From an uncultured Ruminococcus sp. (lineage in GTDB: Bacteria > Bacillota > Clostridia > Oscillospirales > Ruminococcaceae): a DNA stretch of 5,605 bases. A model generated the notes under the pieces. That model saw only the letters and a program-made list of their open reading frames with translations, did not search any database and was not told the DNA's origin. The stretch covers positions 1 to 5,605 of the forward strand of contig CALEJX010000425.1 of assembly GCA_937898375.1 (NCBI GenBank), written 5' to 3'. How positions within the stretch are numbered: the stretch's first letter is position 1; each line of letters opens with the position of its first letter. The translations under genes were made by a program, and so were the position numbers. Below, piece by piece: positions 5,422 to 5,605 of the stretch.

Positions 5422-5604
5422 TTATTTCCTACCGATGCCAAATGATTGATGGATACCCATTTCACGTACTTCATCGATCCAATGATAAACACTGTCAGGA
5501 CTGTAGACTTGTTGGTCATTTTCGTTGGTCACTTGTTCAAGAGAAGCAGCTGTATATATCGCTCCGACTGCCACAACTGCACGGACATTTTGCCACACCT
5601 TGCC
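5422..5604 (-). CDS. Unidentified protein, C-terminal 60 residues (5' end outside window)
   Basis: On the minus strand an open frame enters from the right edge and ends at TAA (5424-5422). It gives 60 residues that include KVWQNVRAVVAVGAIYTAAS, then a polar stretch (EQVTNENDQQ), then VYSPDSVYHWIDEVREMG and the end FGIGRK. The other two minus frames are closed early here, and the stop is followed within 41 nt by a strong terminator, so I take this as a real gene end. The first part is hydrophobic but contains charges, and SPDSVYHWIDEVREMG reads like a short helix-turn-helix or helical tail. I do not recognise the family; a transposase C-terminus is possible but unsupported. No start or promoter can be seen. 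Confidence 0.55.
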   Translation of the reverse strand, partial: GKVWQNVRAVVAVGAIYTAASLEQVTNENDQQVYSPDSVYHWIDEVREMGIHQSFGIGRK

Positions 5605-5605
5605 G

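Noticed and set aside
1..5605. CRISPR array, tRNA, rRNA or phage attachment site
   Set aside because: No regularly spaced direct repeats, cloverleaf-like sequences or rRNA-like blocks were seen on either strand.

Overview
This window looks like chromosomal DNA from a gut-type Clostridia, most likely a Ruminococcus or close Oscillospiraceae relative. That placement rests on the mix of genes (a GH2 beta-galactosidase with a clostridial-type C-terminus, a bile salt hydrolase, a two-PLD cardiolipin synthase, MgtE), the strong GGAGG ribosome binding sites, the use of TTG and GTG starts, and a GTAGGGGCG...CGCCC intergenic repeat of a kind I associate with gut Clostridia. It is an inference from the sequence alone; no 16S or other marker is present.

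Layout, left to right. (1) 3-659, plus strand: the C-terminal 218 residues of a GH2-type beta-galactosidase, cut by the window edge. (2) 663-695: a 14-bp hairpin that acts as a shared terminator for this gene and the convergent gene that follows. (3) 697-1671, minus strand: a choloylglycine hydrolase (bile salt hydrolase) with the full Ntn-hydrolase residue set. (4) 1672-1857: a compact divergent promoter region. The -35 boxes of bsh and cls lie back to back, 5 bp apart, and the region also holds a dispersed-repeat hairpin and a 12-bp palindrome near the bsh +1. (5) 1858-3390, plus strand: cardiolipin synthase, probably starting at TTG. (6) 3391-3680: a regulated-looking leader with a strong promoter that has a palindrome over its -10, a 32-codon small ORF with an excellent SD, and an intrinsic terminator. 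(7) 3681-5111, plus strand: the Mg2+ transporter MgtE. (8) 5112-5290: no gene seen, apart from a loose inverted repeat. (9) 5291-5380: a 90-bp nested hairpin with a 33-bp stem, likely a bidirectional terminator. (10) 5422-5604, minus strand: the last 60 codons of an unidentified gene that runs off the right edge.

The genes are not one pathway. They are single-gene transcription units for carbohydrate use, bile salt deconjugation, membrane lipid synthesis and Mg2+ uptake; the last three all bear on the envelope or on stress, but I would not claim a functional system from this. The most interesting part is the mgtE leader. It lacks a recognisable M-box. Instead it has a translated-looking small ORF that carries two copies of ACGGGC, the hexamer that forms the 3' arm of the downstream terminator. 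Either copy could pair with the terminator's 5' arm as an antiterminator. This is the architecture of ribosome-mediated attenuation, and I am not aware of a described case for mgtE in this group.
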